Below, one piece after another: positions 12,729 through 24,615 of a DNA stretch of 64,000 nucleotides. Source of the DNA: Allantophomopsis cytisporea (taxonomy: Eukaryota; Ascomycota; Leotiomycetes; Phacidiales; Phacidiaceae); assembly GCA_024752435.1 (NCBI GenBank), contig CP103031.1, positions 618,501 to 682,500 on the forward strand, in the 5' to 3' direction. Under the pieces are notes generated by a model. That model saw nothing but the letters and a program-made list of their open reading frames with translations, was not told the origin of the DNA and ran no database searches. Position 1 is the first letter of the stretch, and the number at the start of each line of letters is the position of its first letter. Made by a program: the position numbers and the translations under genes.

Positions 12729-14714
12729 ATGTTCTATTCCGAGTCGCTTCTGTCCAAGACCGGGCCTTTGGCTCGAGTCTGGCTCTCCGCCAATCTCGAA
12801 CGCAAGCTTTCCAAGACGCATATCTTGCAATCCAATGTACAAGACAGTGTCGAGGCCATTGTGAACCCGGGCAATGCGCCCATGGCGTTGCGCTTGAGCG
12901 GTCAGCTGTTGCTGGGTGTCGTCAGAATCTACAGCAGAAAGGCGAGATATCTTCTGGATGACTGCAACGAAGCTCTTTTGAAGCTCAAATTGGTGAGCGC
13001 ATATTGATGTACCCGTGGACACGTCGTCCCCTGACTGACTCCGTCATAGGCTTTCCGCAGTTCGGGCAATCTCGATGTTCCCACCGGACTCCATATGCCC
13101 TCACGCGATGCCATCACGCTTCCAGATGTGCTGACCACGCATGACAACCTTGAGATCGAAATGCCTCCACTACCCGATGCGACCTTCTTGCTCTCTCAGA
13201 TGGATGATGATTCAGCACCGTTGGGTCGAAAGCGACGCGCGGGAAGTCTCAGCCTTCAGGATGATTATACAACAAGCAACTACCTTCAGAGCAGTGTCGA
13301 AAAGAATGGCTTCCTCGATGACGACGATCTCGGCCTCGAGGATGATCTCGGACTCGGTTCTATCCTCGATTACGGTGAAAACATTGTCGAAGACCCAAGC
13401 ATTGAAATCGGACGAGATGCGCCAGCTGCCCGACCAGTCGAAGAGGATGTTTTTGGCGAGTCCGACATCAACTTGCTAGCAAAGGACGACACTATTATTG
13501 GTCGTGAGCGTGAACAATCTCTACCTGTTGGTATTGCTGATACGGAGGCTTTTGGCTTCGATGATGATGGTGATATCGCTATGGGCATGGGTGATGACAC
13601 TTTTGCTATTGGCGACCAACCTGATGCTTCCGCCCTTATGAGACCCGGAGCTCTGGGACGTGCACGAATTTCCGAATCGCCTTTGTCCGACATTGATCCT
13701 GAAGTTGAAGCTCAAGTCGAGGCTGAGCATCAGCGTCTTCAAGATGCAAGCATATTCGCGCCGGAGGAAGAGAGCGAGCACTCGATCCATCAAGCGCCAC
13801 AACGTCAACGCAGAGTCAAACTCCTCTCGCTTGATGCGGAGACGGTTTTCTCCCGCGCGCAGATCCGAGAGCAACAGAACGACCGTAGTAACATCTTGCA
13901 AGAACAAACATTCCTGCCACGCGACGCGAACCTTCTCGCACTGATGGAGATGCAGCGAAATGGTAGCTTCGTGTCCAACATCATGGGAGCTGGACGTGAG
14001 CAGGCGTGGGCACCAGAACTCCGTGGAATGTTGTCATTGGACGCGATCAGAGCATCTCGTGACCTCAAGCGTAAGCGCGACAGCGGCGTCGCCGATGTGG
14101 AGGAAGGTGTACACAAATCGCCAAGGCTGGAAATTGAAGAGGAGGAAGAAGATATCGTGGCTAGAGCTGGACTGGGTGGTGACGAAACCGGTCTTGCGCC
14201 CGAGGCCAGTATTGTCGATATCCCAGCTGATGTGACCGCTCAGCACCAGCTGTTCGAGGATGACGAGGGTTACGCCGCAGGCGGTGATGACACATTCGCC
14301 GCTGGCTCTCCAGGGCATGCCTTCGATGAGACTACTGCACCACTTGTACACCCACAAGACAGCGGGCCAGTGTCAGTTGGTACCAGACATGCAGTCCACC
14401 TTCTCCGCGACCAGTTCGGCGCCGAAGCAGCCACCAGCGCTGCTCAACGTCGTTCCGCGAGCGTTCTCTTCCAGGATCTCTTACCCGAGGCCACCACCAG
14501 CAAAGCTGATGCTACAAAGATGTTCTTTGAGACCTTGGTTCTTGCTACTAAGGATGCCGTCAAGGTCGAGCAGCCCGAGGGCATTCTCGGCGGTCCTATT
14601 CGCATCAGAGCCAAGAGAGGCTTGTGGGGCAATTGGGCTGAGCGTGAGGCCGGTGGTGAGATTGCCGAGGAGGCCGCTGCCGCTGTCGCTGCACCAATTG
14701 CTGTAGAAGCTTAA
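12729..14714 (+). CDS. RAD21: Cohesin kleisin subunit Rad21/Scc1
   Basis: The kleisin closes the Smc1-Smc3 ring for sister-chromatid cohesion and is cut by separase at anaphase. Exons 12729-12992 and 13050-14714 are separated by a 57-nt phase-0 intron, giving 642 residues. The N-terminal Rad21/Rec8 domain is clear: MFYSESLLSKTGPLARVWLS, then NPGNAPMALRLSGQLLLGVVRIYSRKARYLLDDC. The middle is acidic and low-complexity (DDDDLGLEDDLGLG). The C-terminus is the winged helix that contacts Smc1, with QRRSASVLFQDLLPE and TKMFFETLVLATKDAVKV, near residues 570-610. The EIGRD segment near residue 125 resembles part of a separase-type ExxR site, but that is speculative. Confidence 0.95.
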
Positions 14715-16314
14715 GGTGTGGAGGGCTTAAGGAACTTTGTTTTAGTGTATCATACGGGCCGGGCCTGGCTTGGCTCGCATTGGCGGCGTTAATGGGAGAT
14801 TTTGGTGCTTACGATGGGCTCATGAGGTAGGTTGAGGGGCGTTCGGGGAGTGATTTTGTCAGGAGGAGGATTTAAAATTATACCTTTCATAGCTGGGGAG
14901 CGGGTGGTCGCAATACAGATGTTTCTGGCACTTAATAAACTGTTTTGAAGTCTTACAGATGTTGAGTTCTACTCGTGATTGAATGTTTGACAAAGAAATC
15001 ATTGTGTATCTCCTTATTATCCCTGCGCTCTTGTCAAAATCTTACGACTATCCATCAGCATTTGCTGTAAATTCACACAGGCGCATTGGATCGGTATGGG
15101 ATATGATTTTCACGAATGTGAAGAGATTGGCGTCCACTGCCCCTGTCGTGTTTTGAAACTACATCTGACTGTGGACAACTGCCAGCTGTAGCAAGATTAC
15201 ACTCGACTAGGCGGAATCTTCACGGGAATTACTTGAATAGACCGGCCTTCTCACCAGCGGAGCAAACCTAGCTTCTTAGACAAGTCTTTTGAAATATCTA
15301 GGCATCTGTATATTCTTTGCCTTGTTTTGGCCCACCTTTTCAGTATCACTCGAAGTTCAATCACAAAATCTCAATATCAATTTACTGATGTTCTTGCTAT
15401 TATTTCCGCTCGAATTGACGCAGTGTGCAATTCCCATCTCATTAGAACTATCATCTTAGCTATGCTTTAGGCGTTCTTTCTGCAGATTCCTGACAGTTGT
15501 CTCGAAATCCCCGAGTGTTCCAGCGACACATACCCTTCCACCAAGATCTCCCTTCCTTTCCAGCAATATTCCCCAGAATCCTGATCGTTCTCAGCGATAC
15601 TGTGAAGCTTAGCACCAGTAGGGCTAACAATGCCTTTGGAATGCTCGAGCTGCTCAGGCGAAGCAGCATAGTTAGCAATCAGCTTCTCACTGCCCCCTCT
15701 AAGCTCGTCCCGTTTTAACCCACGCAATTCCCGGCCCCGAGATACCATGTGGAATCTGCATCAAGGCAGGTGGTGCTGCCACTTGACAAATCCCTTATAC
15801 ATGGAGTGGACAATATATATATACATATATATATATTTGGAGTAAACGCACTCATGAACAGTAGCATAAGTGGATCCTTCTGCTTCTGCTTGGTGGCCAA
15901 CATGGCTGGATGCCCCCTCCCCCCCTATTATATCGAGATGCGATTGCATGACGTATGCCTTTTTATATTCCCTTTTTTGTTATCTCGATTTGCGTGTAGA
16001 CTTCACTATCGTTTGTAGCTCTCGCACATGGCTTGACCTATCTTTTGTCTATACTTAATATCAATCTCGGAGCATAGCCTTTTGTCCCGTTAGTTTTCAG
16101 GAATCTTTAGATGCAGGCTCATACCAGGGATGGCGGATTGGGACGACGGCGCTTTGGGCGGATTTGATATGGACAGTAGAAAACTGAATTGAATCAGGAT
16201 AGTTGGATCTTGCTCGGTGTGGTATGTTGTTTGAAGTTCTGTATGCAAAGTATGAATTTTTACATATAGAATGTTTTACTGCTCATTATCGTGTCATTGT
16301 GGTGATCCTTCCAT
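14715..16314. other. Intergenic region after RAD21
   Basis: About 1.6 kb. Apart from the weak frame listed at 15467-15748, only AT-rich sequence is seen, including TATATATATACATATATATA near 15810-15835. The first few hundred bases are presumably the RAD21 3' UTR. No RNA gene was recognised. Confidence 0.5.
15467..15748 (-). CDS. Weak hypothetical ORF, 93 residues
   Basis: An open frame on the minus strand, rich in Gly, Ser and Glu (for example SEKLIANYAASPEQLEHSK), with no recognised family and no signal peptide or membrane segment. It lies in a 1.6-kb gap between RAD21 and the hydroxyisourate hydrolase gene. Its amino-acid composition is more protein-like than nearby frames, which is the only support. 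It could be a fragment of a longer spliced gene or chance. Confidence 0.2.
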   Translation of the reverse strand: MVSRGRELRGLKRDELRGGSEKLIANYAASPEQLEHSKGIVSPTGAKLHSIAENDQDSGEYCWKGREILVEGYVSLEHSGISRQLSGICRKNA

Positions 16315-16755
16315 CTAACTCCCACGGTATGTAGTATAACTCCAGGGCCCCAACAACAGTGGCACATGATAATGCTCCCCTTCCTTAACAAAGAACTTCA
16401 ACTCAACCTCCGGCCAAAATGTATTACCCTCACCGTAGTACTTCCCCGTATCGAATTTCAAACTCCACACCATGTTTCCACCTTTCGCTGCCGTAAACAC
16501 GTCTGCAATGCTTGTACTCCCAGTCTGTATCCAGTTGCTCACCCGTCCATCTGAATTCGTCTCCGCACTGAACGTCGCCGAAGGAGAAGCGGTAGAGTGT
16601 GAGGTGAGAATGACTGATATGTTGGCGCCTGGACGCCCACGAACTGTGTCAAGGACGTGGCAGGTTATTGGGTCGCGGGATGGGGAGGCCATCTTTGTGG
16701 TTGGAGGTATGAGGTGGGAGGTTATAGCGTTCAGGCGGGCAGCGCTGTTGGGCAT
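16315..16755 (-). CDS. 5-hydroxyisourate hydrolase (transthyretin-like)
   Basis: Hydrolyses 5-hydroxyisourate to OHCU in the uricase pathway of purine breakdown, usually in peroxisomes or cytosol. Signature N-motif ITCHVLDTVRGRPG (catalytic His and Arg), a central NSDGRV, and the family C-terminal tetrapeptide YRGS preceded by HYHVPLLLGPWSYTT. I take the start at 16755 (MPNSAARLNAITSHL), because fungal members carry a similar short leader before the core; that gives 146 residues. The frame stays open to a methionine at 16881 and another start is possible at 16692. Single exon. Confidence 0.9.
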   Translation of the reverse strand: MPNSAARLNAITSHLIPPTTKMASPSRDPITCHVLDTVRGRPGANISVILTSHSTASPSATFSAETNSDGRVSNWIQTGSTSIADVFTAAKGGNMVWSLKFDTGKYYGEGNTFWPEVELKFFVKEGEHYHVPLLLGPWSYTTYRGS

Positions 16756-18190
16756 GGATTTTGGGATAAGGATTTGGCAACAGCCTAGGTATGATGAGAA
16801 GAGACAGAGATGGTAGATAAAGAATGGAGAGATCTGGGAATGGTTAGGTTCACGGAGAAGTTTATGTTCTGAGTTTCTCATCGTCGGCGTCCTCTATCTC
16901 ATCGCACGTCGGAGTTGGCCGATTGCGGCCGAGGCCATCTCGTTTGCGTGCGCGAAGAGCAAGAGACATATAGAAGATGTGCTTGACGCTGGATTTTTAC
17001 CACAGCTTCAATGGCAGCGGGCTGGTAAAGGTTGCAGATCTCGTGCTAACCAGGAAGAACAGATCGATGCCGGAAAAGATACTGCTGTAAGCCTCGACGG
17101 AGGCGTTCCATGCCATTTGACGCGTGATCACACCCGACATATTCTGATGAGATTTCAACGGCTGTTCCGAGATGAGGGTCACGTTTTTGGAATTGGCTTG
17201 AGGAGATTCGTATAAGTGCTGCGTCCAAGAGCACTTGCTGCTGGGAAGATACCGATTTGCATGATGTTTGTTCAGCGAATGCGTAGCCTGAGAAAATGAG
17301 AATCAATTTCGCTTTTTTACACAGCGTACGCCCCAGCATATATAGCTAGATACCTGAACATACGAAGCCTTTCGAATTGTTTTACTTCTAACGATATATA
17401 AGTATTTACATTTCTTGATTTGCTTCAGGCGGGTCTATATTCTTCGCTAATGCAGTTGCTATGGTCTCACACAGGGGGGTGGCTTGATAATCACCATTCC
17501 TCAGCAATTCGATGAACGTATATATGTATTATGTGATTGAAAATCTGTACGAGATTCGGTTTGGGTTGCTATAGCTCTATTAAACTATGGCGTAAGGTGA
17601 GCTGAGTTCATTGGCAAGTCTTGTATGAGTTCAAGCAGTGGCAGACGCTGAGGATCATCAGATACGATGTGCTCCTTAATTTGTGACCGCTGTATTGAGA
17701 TAAGGAGACTGGTTCAGAGTCACATTATAATTAGGGTGAAAGTAGTTAGCTACGCGAACATAGATCAATTCGTTCTGGTCGAAACCAAAGAGTTCTTTGT
17801 GTTAAATACCTACCTACGCAGTTAGGTAGTGCTCGGAGAGAATACAAATGAAGGGTTAATCAGAAGTGAGAATTATGAGGCTGAACTGATTGCTTTCAGC
17901 CTCGCCGGTAAAAAAAATCGTCATTATCAGCCTCGCTCGAAATTACTCATAAAGAGGGTCTAGACATTGACAAAGACACTATCCGTATAATGTTGTGAAA
18001 TTCTTCACTTCGACTACCAAACTACGCTTCGGATTCACTGAAAAGCATGTTCAATAACATCCCAACGAATTGCAGCAATATTTATCACAGTCGAAGTCGA
18101 AGAATACCTCGTTGAAATCCCACTTCCATTCTGGCTTTTTCAAAACACTTCTTGCCTAAGCAAGGCTTACGAATTTCAAGAATACACACA
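16756..18190. other. Intergenic region between hydrolase and SUA5
   Basis: Divergent promoter region of about 1.4 kb with AT-rich stretches and ACCTACCTACG/TTAGGTAG near 17808-17830. An ACGCGT occurs near 17119 but is not close to a cell-cycle gene. No gene or RNA gene was recognised. Confidence 0.5.
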
Positions 18191-19507
18191 ATGGCAAAAA
18201 ATCCGACTACCAATGGAGGACTTACGACACGGGTCACGAAAGTCAAAGGGGATGATTTTGGACAGTTCGACAATTCTTCTGGACCAAACCGTCTCGAGAG
18301 ATGGACGCTGGCGCAAGACAACTCAACAACGCTGCAATCACTGCAGGAGGCTGCAAAACATCTTCGAGAAAGTAGCATCCCGGTTGGATTTCCTACCGAA
18401 ACAGTATACGGATTAGGAGCAGATGCGACGAGAAGCGAAGCTGTGAAGGGAATCTATACAGCTAAGGGCAGACCTTCCGACAATCCTCTCATTATTCACA
18501 TATGTGATTTGCAACAGCTACGAAGCCTCTTGGACCCTGAAAATGCAAACATGGAATGGGAGAAAGATCCAATCCCGGAGATATACAAGCCATTGATTCA
18601 GGAATTCTGGCCGGGCCCATTAACGATATTGCTTCCCAATCCTTCCAATTCGAAGCTTGCACCTGAAGTCACTGCAGGATTACCTACATTTGGGGCTCGT
18701 ATGCCAAGTTCATCTCTGGCGCTGGCTCTCATTAAGCTTGCTGGCGTGCCCCTTGCTGCGCCGTCTGCTAATGCATCTACTAAGCCCTCACCAACTACCG
18801 CTCAGCACGTATTGTACGACTTGAATGGAAAGATTGAAATTATCTTGGATGGTGGCGCCTGCTCTGTGGGGGTTGAAAGTACAGTCGTAGACGGATTGTG
18901 TGATCCTCCCGTTGTGCTACGACCAGGTGGACTCAGCATCGATAGCATTCGGGAGTGTGAGGGTTGGGCGGGAGTCGTGAAAGGCTACAAGGATGCCAGC
19001 GAGGTCGGCAAATCTGCCCCAAGAGCTCCAGGAATGAAGTATAAGCATTACAGTCCAAAGGCCAAGGTGGTTTTGATGGAGGCTGGCGAAAGCGAAACTC
19101 CAAGAGTTGTGGAAGCGGATTTGCCCCAGGGATCATGTACGGTTGGCGTAGTACGTACGAAACAATGGCAGGAATGGTGTGGTCTTGATAAGCTTTCTTC
19201 ATCGGGTTCACGATTTGAAACCGAAGCCGTTGAGATCCCTAATTCAACAACTGATTCAATGATGTATAAGATGCAGCATGGAGTCTTCAGCGGGGTCAAC
19301 AACGGGAAGGTCATAGAAAGAAAGATCATTGAAATACACCTTGGAGTAGAGACAAAGGCCATTGCACATGGTCTCTTTTCAGCACTCCGAGAATTAGATA
19401 GTCTTGGTGCAGACATTATATTCGTTGAAGGAATCAGAGATAAAGGGGACATTGCTGCGGCAGTCATGAACCGGCTTCGTAAAGCCGCAACAGAAATACG
19501 ATCTTAG
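18191..19507 (+). CDS. SUA5: Threonylcarbamoyl-AMP synthase (YrdC/Sua5 domain)
   Basis: Makes threonylcarbamoyl-AMP from threonine, bicarbonate and ATP, the first step of t6A modification at position 37 of ANN-decoding tRNAs. Single exon, 438 residues from the ATG at 18191, preceded by an A-rich ACACACA context. The YrdC domain (about 50-260) has IPVGFPTETVYGLGADA, YTAKGRPSDNPLI and PGPLTILLP; the linker APGMKYKHYSPKAKV leads into the C-terminal Sua5 domain. Length agrees with fungal Sua5. It is convergent with the coatomer zeta gene, about 120 nt apart. Confidence 0.95.
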   Translation: MAKNPTTNGGLTTRVTKVKGDDFGQFDNSSGPNRLERWTLAQDNSTTLQSLQEAAKHLRESSIPVGFPTETVYGLGADATRSEAVKGIYTAKGRPSDNPLIIHICDLQQLRSLLDPENANMEWEKDPIPEIYKPLIQEFWPGPLTILLPNPSNSKLAPEVTAGLPTFGARMPSSSLALALIKLAGVPLAAPSANASTKPSPTTAQHVLYDLNGKIEIILDGGACSVGVESTVVDGLCDPPVVLRPGGLSIDSIRECEGWAGVVKGYKDASEVGKSAPRAPGMKYKHYSPKAKVVLMEAGESETPRVVEADLPQGSCTVGVVRTKQWQEWCGLDKLSSSGSRFETEAVEIPNSTTDSMMYKMQHGVFSGVNNGKVIERKIIEIHLGVETKAIAHGLFSALRELDSLGADIIFVEGIRDKGDIAAAVMNRLRKAATEIRS

Positions 19508-19629
19508 AAGTTTTTATTAGCACTATATTGTGCTTACTTAGCTATAATATCAAGGATACCCCATAACTCCAAGCCCATGATCCCTCGTCTAGACTTTTAC
19601 TCCCATGATACGACTCCTTTTCTCCTCAT

Positions 19630-20357
19630 TTACAATCCCTGCCTTAACCAGTCTCCAAGCTTTGCCTTTCCAAATTGTGCCAAATTGTTCATTCCCTGTT
19701 CACTAAGGTCGATGCCCTTGAGCTGAGCGGCGTCTTGAGCTGGAGCACGACTGACACGCTGGACGATGATAGTAGGGTCTGTCTCGAGAATTATACCATC
19801 ATCTACGATTTCATCAATTGCCAAGCTCACAAGGTCGTAATTTTCGATGATCGTGCGCTTATCGACCGATTGCCTAGTGGTTGTTAGCAGCCATCTCTCC
19901 TGATATAGCTTCAACTCCACAGGGGTAACTTACTTGAAGAGCAGGTGCATGCAATCTCTCATGGCTAAGATCACATTGTACAGCATGATCTCATTTTCCT
20001 CCAGGCCTCCAACAACGTACATCATGACATCGCTTTCGGACTTGTACAATACAACTCGGTTGTCGTAGAGGATGATATCGGAGGTCTGCTTAGCTGTCTT
20101 CTCAAGAAGCCCCTTCTCGAATGCCTTCTGGGATTTCAAATCGGTATATGGTGATGACCCGGCAGAAGCTATCTTATAGTTAGCACTTACGAAAGCTAAC
20201 ACCATGATCGGGCAGAAGTGGAAATGTAGCTACCATGCTGTCCTGGGCCTGTCGCATGGTGGGGTGCAGTATAGTACTTGGCGAAGATGCGAGAGCCATC
20301 ATCTGAATTAAGGATGATGATGGCATTCACCGAGAAGAGTGACATGTTTGGCGCCAT
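19630..20357 (-). CDS. RET3: Coatomer subunit zeta
   Basis: A small sigma-adaptin-like subunit of COPI coats for Golgi-to-ER transport. Three exons, 20234-20357, 19934-20168 and 19630-19873, with introns of 65 and 60 nt give 200 residues. Seen: MSLFSVNAIIILNSDDGSRI at the start, then KQTSDIILYDNRVVLYKSE, DVMMYVVGGLEENEIML, and EIVDDGIILETDPTIIVQRV. Start at MAPNMSLF because longin-type zeta subunits begin just before this strand. Its start codon is 328 nt from that of MCM4, so the two share a bidirectional promoter. Confidence 0.92.
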
Positions 20358-20573
20358 AATTGCAGAGGATTTGGATATGAGGATATGTGTGAGAGGGTTT
20401 GGCGCTGATTCGTATATTGAGCTGCTTCGATATCGCAAGGTGTCTGTAGGTGAATGTCGGTGATGCAGCAGGAATTACCGGGCATTATCGCAGTTACGGC
20501 AATCACAAGCGACTAAAACCACTTTACGCGCCCAGCTTCAGAATCGCGTGCAGAACGCGCCCAAATGAGTTTG

Positions 20574-20579
20574 ACGCGT
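20574..20579. promoter_or_regulatory. MluI cell-cycle box (ACGCGT) upstream of MCM4
   Basis: Perfect ACGCGT 107 nt before the MCM4 start, with two further ACGCGC copies within 55 nt upstream. MBF control of MCM genes is well known in yeasts. The box lies in the RET3/MCM4 shared promoter. Function is inferred. Confidence 0.55.
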
Positions 20580-20685
20580 CGTTGTTAATTAATGTAATAT
20601 CTGCGCTCTTCTGCTATTCCGCGCATCGAAAACTACAACTCCTCGCATAATAGACCACAACAACCACTTTCTCTCCTCTACAATA

Positions 20686-23600
20686 ATGTCGTCGCCGACA
20701 CAGAGAAGAACTCGTGGTTCTCAGGCTGGAACGCCAAGAAGATCCCAACGAAGCTCGCAGGCTTTACCAAGTAGCCCTCCACCACAACAGGACGATGCTG
20801 GTGCACAGCTTCTTGGTGAAGTTGCTTCTTCCCAGGCCGAGCCTCGAAGTGAGGACACCCCGAAACGCAACGGAAGAGCACCGCCTTCTTCCTCGCCAAT
20901 GTTCTATAGATCATCGCCTGCAGCAGATAATGCTTTGAGAGATGTCAGCTCGCCGCTTCGACAACAAACAAACACACAAACTACTGAGGATGGAGATCGT
21001 ACTCCAAGAGCAAACCGACCTCTCATTGGAGGTTTGTGATACACTGTAGTTGCATTAGAATCGTTGCTAATACCAATCTAGACTCCTCGCCTATCCATTA
21101 CGCCTCAAGCTCCAGCCCAACAAGAGCACAGAGAATGCTCAGTGAAGCTCGCAGCGATGGGAGTGCCATGTTTGTCAGCTCATCCAGATCTATCCCACGT
21201 CAAGGTTCTGCTGTAAACCAGTCTCGCCGTGGAGATATTCATTCGGATTTCTCGTCCACCACCCCTACCAGGCGAACACGAATTGTTGTGGATGAGAATG
21301 GTCAGGTTGTTAGAGAATACCCAGTCGACGGCTCGGATGCGCCATCTTTCTCCAACAATGACCCCACCACCTCGGATGCTCAGGCTATGGGTGGAGAGTC
21401 TACTCGAGTCATTTGGGGTACAAACGTATCCATACAAGATACTATGTCCTCGTTCAAAGGCTTCCTGCGCAATTTCACCAAGAAGTACCGTATGTGGGCG
21501 GATGGTATGACAGAGGAGGAAACCCAGCAGTCTGAAGAGGCATCATCGAAGGAGTATATCGATATGATGCAAAACATGCTTACTTTGGGCACGGTGGGAC
21601 TGAATCTTGACATTCGCAATCTCAAGGCGTACCCTACAACCACGAAACTGTGGCATCAACTTCAACACTACCCACAAGAAATTATTCCATTGATGGATCA
21701 GTCGATTAAGGATGTCATGGTAGAATTGGCCGAGAAGGAGATGAGCAGTCAGAGAGCTACTCAGGGCAGCGCACGCACAACTCAGCGAAGTCAAGTTCCA
21801 AGTTCCGATCCTCCAGTACCTAGCTCCGAACGCAGTGAGCAATTGCCACAGACCCCGCGACAGGATGCACCAGTTGTTGACTTGGTTGCTGAGGTAGTTT
21901 CGAAGGTCTACAAAGTACGACCATTCGGTCTCGATTCTACAGTCAATTTAAGAGATCTCGATCCTGCAGATATCGACAAAATGATCAGTATCAAGGGTCT
22001 AGTTATCAGAACAACTCCCATCATTCCGGATATGAAGGACGCTTTCTTCAAGTGTCAGATTTGTAACCATACTGTCAAGGTTGATATCGACCGTGGTAAG
22101 ATCGCCGAGCCCATCAAGTGTCCACGTAAGGTTTGCGATTCTCCAAACTCAATGCAGATTGTTCACAACCGCTCCGGGTTTGCCGATAAGCAAGTCATCA
22201 AACTCCAAGAGACCCCGGATTCGGTCCCAGATGGACAAACGCCACATGCAGTTTCCCTCTGCGCATATGACGAACTGGTTGATCTCTGCAAGGCTGGTGA
22301 TCGAATTGAGGTGACTGGAATCTTCAGGACTAGTGCCGTTCGTGTGAACCCACGGCAGAGAACCCTTAAGAGTATTTTCAAGACATATGTGGATGTAGTA
22401 CACATCCAAAAGGTCGACAAGAAGCGCATGGGCATCGATGTCACCACTATTGAGCAGGACGTGTCTGAACAGGCTTATGGCGACATTGAAGAGACGAGAA
22501 AGATCACTGAGGAGGAGGAAGAGAAGATCAAGGCTACGGCTGCACGACCAGATATCTACGAGCTTCTTTCTAGGTCCCTGGCACCGGGTATCTATGAGAT
22601 GGACGACGTGAAGAAAGGAATTCTCCTTCAATTGTTCGGTGGAACCAACAAATCCTTTGAGAAGGGTGGTAGCCCTAAGTATCGCGGAGATATCAACATT
22701 TTGCTCTGCGGAGATCCCTCGACTTCGAAGTCGCAAATTCTACAGTATGTCCATAAGATTGCCCCTAGAGGTATCTACACCAGTGGTAAGGGATCTTCTG
22801 CGGTTGGTTTGACCGCCTATGTCACTCGTGACCCCGAGACTCGTCAGCTTGTCCTCGAGTCCGGTGCGTTGGTCTTGTCTGATGGTGGTGTATGTTGTAT
22901 TGATGAGTTCGACAAGATGTCAGAAGCCACTCGCTCTGTCCTCCACGAAGTTATGGAACAACAGACTGTATCGATCGCCAAGGCTGGTATTATCACTACT
23001 CTCAACGCCCGAACAAGTATTCTGGCGTCCGCAAACCCTATCGGTAGCAAGTACAATCCAAACTTGCCTGTGCCACAGAACATCGATCTTCCACCAACTC
23101 TTCTCTCACGCTTCGATCTTGTGTACCTCATACTTGATCGCGTCGATGCCGATAACGATAGAAGACTGGCCAAACATCTTCTTGGAATGTACCTCGAAGA
23201 GAACCCAGAAACTGCCAGCAACCAAGAGATCTTAGTAAGTGGTTTCCACTTGTGTACAGAGCAAGAACTGATCAAATACAGCCTATCGAATTCCTGACCT
23301 CGTACATCTCATACGCTCGAACAACCTGCCAGCCACGCATCAGCGCTGAAGCATCCAAGGAGCTGGTTGATGCATATGTAGAGATGCGCAAACTAGGCGA
23401 AGACGTAAGAGCCGCCGAACGTCGTATCACTGCTACCACAAGACAACTGGAGTCCATGATCCGTCTCTCGGAAGCACATGCCAAGATGCGTCTCTCAGAA
23501 ACCGTCACCCGCGATGATGTCCTCGAGGCCGTTCGCCTTATCAAGTCCGCACTTAAGCAAGCTGCCACCGACGCCCGTACGGGCCTCATCGACATGTCCC

Positions 23601-23866
23601 TCCTCACCGAGGGTACCAGTGCCAGTGAGAGAAGAAGAAAATCCGATCTCAAGAAGGCCGTACTTGCTCTACTGGATGACATGATGCGCCAGAACCAGGC
23701 GGCGAGATACAATGAGGTTGCGAAGAAAATGAGCGAGCAGAGTAGCGTGCAGGTCGAAATCGCCGAGTTTGCAGATGCTGTTAGGATGCTCGAACAGGAG
23801 GGATTGATTATGGTTGTGGGCGAGGGTGCTAGGAGGAGCATTAGGCGTGTTGTTGGGACTCTTTAG
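20686..23866 (+). CDS. MCM4: DNA replication licensing factor Mcm4
   Basis: A subunit of the MCM2-7 replicative helicase. Exons 20686-21031, 21082-23234 and 23282-23866, with introns of 50 and 47 nt, give 1,027 residues. The N-terminal ~170 residues are Ser/Thr/Pro/Gln-rich with SP and TP sites, as expected for the CDK/DDK-controlled tail. Then an OB fold with a zinc finger (CQIC...CPRKVC), and the AAA+ core: Walker A GDPSTSKSQ, Walker B VCCIDEFDKM, sensor-1 region ILASANPIGSKYN, arginine finger LLSRFDLVYLI. A winged-helix tail ends the protein (LDDMMRQNQAARYNEVAKKM). Very sure. Confidence 0.96.
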
Positions 23867-24615
23867 AGCACATATGTATGATTGATGCACGGCGTTGGAG
23901 GATCGACGGCAGGAATTTGCGGTTTGGTAATCATGATGATGGTAAGAGGGAGGGATGGTTTATTTGTGCCGACATTTTTGACATCGGAGTTCGTTAAATT
24001 CCTCTTTTTATTTGATACTTTTTGACGACATTTCTTGATACTGTGACATAACAGTGATAGCGGCGCTTAGTTGATTTAAACAGCGAAGTAAAAGCTAGAG
24101 TATCCATAATTGCACAATTGCAGATAATGTAAATAATGGAAATCCTTTCATTCGGTGAGATATATGTAATGACGGATTGCCGTCTCGTCAACAACCAAGC
24201 AAACAAATAGAGAATATGGCAATGCGTCTAGCTTATCATTATTGGGCTTCAATTTCTGTTATGGAATCTGACCGGAAGTGCAATCGCTGAGGATTGAAAT
24301 TGAATATAGTCGTAGCAATATTCATAAATGTAGCCCTTGATTTAGCCATAACAGAATTACATGTCCATCCTCATATTGCACGTCTTACCTGCATCCTGCC
24401 ATTGAGCCCGCCACCTCTGTAGGATATCTCAGCTCCTCCATCAAGCAATTGTTTCAAGTGGTATTCAACAGCTTTCTTCTACCTCATTGCTCGATAAATG
24501 TCAACAAGCTCCATACTCCGCCACGACCGCAAATGCTGCAAACCCACTAACCCAGCCAGGAAGGACACGTTTTCGCCATAACTCCTTCACATATGCCTCA
24601 TTGTACTCAACCACA
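23867..24615. other. Convergent intergenic region after MCM4
   Basis: About 750 nt of AT-rich sequence between the stop codons of MCM4 and the UPF0390 gene. No gene is seen. Confidence 0.5.

Noticed and set aside
17046..17339. 97-codon minus-strand frame between the hydrolase gene and SUA5
   Set aside because: No recognisable family or splice partner, and its composition is not distinct from the surrounding intergenic DNA.
22149..22736. 195-codon frame antisense to MCM4
   Set aside because: Shadow of a strongly conserved coding exon; codon structure belongs to MCM4. The same holds for the long frames antisense to COG4 (4415-5026), the STIMATE-like gene (26231-26758) and the MCM4 C-terminus (23272-23841).
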